The translations under genes and the position numbers were made by a program. The notes beneath the pieces are model-generated. The model worked only from the letters and a program-made list of their open reading frames with translations. It did not search any database and had not been told where the DNA came from. Of a stretch of 62,000 nt of DNA, positions 59,125-62,000 are shown piece by piece. The stretch is from Branchiostoma floridae (Eukaryota; Chordata; Leptocardii; Amphioxiformes; Branchiostomatidae). Location: positions 31,790,560 through 31,852,559 of the forward strand of contig NC_049982.1 of assembly GCF_000003815.2 (NCBI RefSeq), in the 5' to 3' direction. How positions within the stretch are numbered: the first letter of the stretch is position 1; every line of letters starts with the position of its first letter.

Positions 59125-59740
59125 TATCAAGTTCAAGCACTAGGAGGCCCAAAATCAAACCTCACCACCAGGACACCACCAACAACTCACGTACCAAATA
59201 GCAACACAATGGCACCTTGCGTTCCGGAGATACAGCGCACGCCCCGTGCCCGCACAAAAGGTAACCTAAAATGTCAAGTTCAAGCACCAAGGGCGCCAAA
59301 ATCCAAATTGAGAATTATTCAGCCACCGCCGACACATGTGCCAAATATCATCGCGCCCGCACCAACCGTTCAGAAGATATAACTCCGGAAATACCCCTCC
59401 CGGACACAAAATTCGACCTGCCGCGTCAAGTTCAAACGCGACAAGGCCCAAAGTCAATCCTAGGCAACAGGCAACAACTTCCCACCCATGCACCAAAAAT
59501 CGTCGCAATGGTGCGTATCGTTCCGGACACACAGCGCCAAAAGTGCCCCCAAAACACCAAAAATGCCACCTGCAATGTCAAGTTCAAGCGCCAGGAGGCC
59601 CAAAATCAAACCTAAGTGTCAGGCCACCACCCCCAACCCACGTACCAAAAATCGTCGTGCTCGCACCATCCGTTCTCGAGATACAGCGCCCTAAATCCCC
59701 AGCTTTCCAATTTTCCCACGCCCGTGAAAACCATACTTGC
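59125..59740. repeat. Tandem array of ~150-bp GC-rich units
   Basis: Four units start near 59125, 59274, 59423 and 59577, each with TCAAGTTCAAGC.C.AGG, GGCCCAAA.TCAA, CACCAAAAATCGTCG and GTTC.GAGATACAGCGCC-like blocks. Base composition is far richer in C than the surroundings. It abuts an assembly gap. Confidence 0.88.
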
Positions 59741-59805
59741 CTACATGCAGGTAATAAAGTATAGTATATAATAATGAAGTGAACATAAAGTGAAATGAAA
59801 TTCGT

Positions 59806-60138
59806 NNNNNNNNNNNNNNNNNNNNNNNNNNNNNNNNNNNNNNNNNNNNNNNNNNNNNNNNNNNNNNNNNNNNNNNNNNNNNNNNNNNNNNNNNNNNNNN
59901 NNNNNNNNNNNNNNNNNNNNNNNNNNNNNNNNNNNNNNNNNNNNNNNNNNNNNNNNNNNNNNNNNNNNNNNNNNNNNNNNNNNNNNNNNNNNNNNNNNNN
60001 NNNNNNNNNNNNNNNNNNNNNNNNNNNNNNNNNNNNNNNNNNNNNNNNNNNNNNNNNNNNNNNNNNNNNNNNNNNNNNNNNNNNNNNNNNNNNNNNNNNN
60101 NNNNNNNNNNNNNNNNNNNNNNNNNNNNNNNNNNNNNN
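59806..60138. other. Assembly gap (333 N)
   Basis: Run of N; sequence unknown. Open frames across it are meaningless. Confidence 1.
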
Positions 60139-60254
60139 TCAACAGATAGGGATAGCCATATTCCACAGGTAGACAGGAAATGGTACATGAATTATTAAGG
60201 TCATAATCGTGAATGATGGCAAACAGTAATTATATTCAGAGCCAAATGTAATTA

Positions 60255-60440
60255 TCATGGCATATACTAAAGGTATATCAAAGTCACACACTGGTAATTT
60301 GCATGGCATATACTAAAGGTATATCAAGGTCACACACTGGTAATTTTCATGGCATATACTAAATGTATGTCAAGGTCACACACTGGTAATTTTCATGGCA
60401 TATACTAAAGGTATATCAAGATCACACACTGGTACACACA
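60255..60440. repeat. Tandem array of ~48-bp units
   Basis: Four units of CATGGCATATACTAAAGGTA then TATCAAGGTCACACACTGGT. A single further unit lies at 60832-60880, in a larger duplicated block (60163-60290 with 60760-60895). Confidence 0.9.
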
Positions 60441-61383
60441 GTGTCACACAAACATACAAAATCCTGTGCAACATGTATAAAATACAATCACACAGACACA
60501 TTGACACTTACAGGCAGTACTGGAAATCCTTTGCATGTGGGATCAGGGGGATGGTTGGGTCAACTCGGGTCAACTGATAGGGAATGCCATAAATTCTAGG
60601 AATTGTAGAGACATGTCTGGAATGTTAGCCTGGCATGTTCACAGGCATGTATGGAATGTTAGCCTGTATGATGAATGTGAAATAGAATTTGGGACATGTC
60701 TTAGAAAGGTGGGATCAGGTCGGTTCAGCTCAGGTCAGCTGATGGGAAAAGGCATATACCATAGGCAGACAGGAAATATTAAGATAATAATGGCAAATGG
60801 AAATTATATTCAGAGCCAAATGTAATTTTTCATGGCATATACTAAATGTATATCAAGGTCACACACTGGTACACACAGTCACATAAAACATACAAAAATC
60901 ACAGCAGTGTTTTCAAGTTGTCATTTCCTCTTTTATCAATGCCGAACACAGTATTGGGTCAAGATGGTATGGTTCGTTACATGTACCAGGAATAGTACAT
61001 TTCTCCTGGCTGTAGGTTTCAGTTACAGGTGGGCTAGTAAATTGTGCCAGGGATAGTGCGATGTATTACAGGGAAGTTTCAGTCGATTCCCGGTTTCAGT
61101 TAATGTTATGTTGATGTTCAGCTCAATCGTCGCCATGGCAATAACGTTTTTATTACCAGTCTTATGTAGTTATGTACGGTGTACAGCTGGGAAAATGTTT
61201 GTTGACTAGTTTAGATAGTTTGTCTTTTTCGGTACTGTAATGTGGGTAATGACAAAAAAAGTGTATTCCACTGCTTTTCCTGTACAGTATTTAACTTTCT
61301 GCTTCTAACGCATGTGGCATTACTCATACATATACATGATATAACTGATCTTATATCGTTTAATGTAATGAGAGTGGGTGAAA

Positions 61384-61960
61384 ATAAAAAAATAAAAAAC
61401 AAGATGGTTGATAAAAACAAGATATCTATATTTTCAAAATATTTATCTATTAATGTTTATTTATTCATCTGGTTCTCCAATAGGAAGGTATGGCTGAACA
61501 GGTGTTTCTTGTTAGAAGACACCTTTTCAAGGCCACTATACCGAAAATAGACACCACAAACGTGGTAACAAGAACTGAAGCGACAAAACATGGTATCACA
61601 GCCAACAAGTCAAGTCTTTTATTTCTGTATTCAAGAGGTTCACCAAGTGACACTAGTGTGATAGACTGATATTACTTAAAGATGAGGTTGAAATACTTAC
61701 TTATTTGACAAAACTACTGGCACAGAGCTACCACTTTTACTGTCGAATTTACTACAAGTACTATCATGGCTACGTGTACCACACTAGTCTTACTTTTACA
61801 AGTGCAATCAAGACNNNNNNNNNNNNNNNNNNNNNNNNNNNNNNNNNNNNNNNNNNNNNNNNNNNNNNNNNNNNNNNNNNNNNNNNNNNNNNNNNNNNNN
61901 NNNNNNNNNNNNNNAATGAGGGCGCTGATGCCAGCCATAAAAATCTACTTGCTAGCAGTT
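61384..61960. mobile_element. MITE family C, diverged copy C3 with a gap
   Basis: AAAAACAAGATGGTTGATAA, GACAAAACATGGTATCACAG and AGTGACACTAGTGTG blocks follow the order in C1 (900-1080). The right end CATAAAAATCTACTTGCTAG is degraded. A 100-N gap lies inside (61815-61914). Confidence 0.65.
61815..61914. other. Assembly gap (100 N)
   Basis: Exactly 100 N, the usual placeholder for a gap of unknown size. Confidence 1.
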
Positions 61961-62000
61961 CTTAACGTACTAGACCTATGCGGCTCCAGATGTCTTACTG

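Noticed and set aside
59271-59764. Gln/Pro-rich frames of up to 142 codons
   Set aside because: Produced by the GC-rich 150-bp tandem array; the frames are not maintained between units as a repeat protein would require.
59691-60188. Frames crossing the N run
   Set aside because: Undefined sequence.

Overview
This window looks like metazoan nuclear DNA, most probably from an amphioxus (Branchiostoma) or a close relative. The evidence is two animal-specific genes, large introns with GT-AG borders, A+T-rich sequence, many short inverted-repeat transposons and two runs of N (assembly gaps). The animal assignment is firm. The amphioxus assignment is an inference from gene content and repeat style.

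Layout. Positions 1-4780 hold a compact plus-strand gene: an intronless PPP1R3-type glycogen-targeting subunit of protein phosphatase 1 (CDS 2341-3279), with an upstream cluster of E-boxes and CCAAT boxes. Positions 4795-10690 are a transposon-rich spacer with four near-complete copies of one MITE family (351-425 bp) and members of several others. Positions ~11030-54527 are one large minus-strand gene, a CPEB2/3/4-type cytoplasmic polyadenylation element-binding protein. I could assemble all ten coding exons with consistent phases into a 668-residue protein. It has a long low-complexity N-terminus, a 48-nt exon, a 24-nt microexon, two RRMs and the C-terminal zinc-binding ZZ domain. Intron 2 alone is 19.7 kb and holds most of the repeats. 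Positions 54528-55000 are the probable CPEB 5' UTR and promoter. From there to the end I see no credible gene, only MITEs, a GC-rich ~150-bp tandem array, a ~48-bp tandem array and the two gaps.

The two genes are convergent (PPP1R3 plus, CPEB minus) and have no evident functional link. One targets PP1 to glycogen; the other is a cytoplasmic mRNA translation and poly(A)-tail regulator. The most interesting points are: (1) the fully reconstructed CPEB gene with a microexon preceded by a CU-rich tract; (2) a CPE, a Pumilio-like site and AAUAAA in tight array at the candidate end of CPEB's own 3' UTR, which suggests autoregulation; (3) three MITE families with different terminal repeats but a common GGCC terminus, 3-bp TNA target duplications and, in two of them, a shared subterminal motif; (4) two different transposons inserted at almost the same position inside separate copies of one MITE. 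No CRISPR, rRNA or intact tRNA gene was seen.
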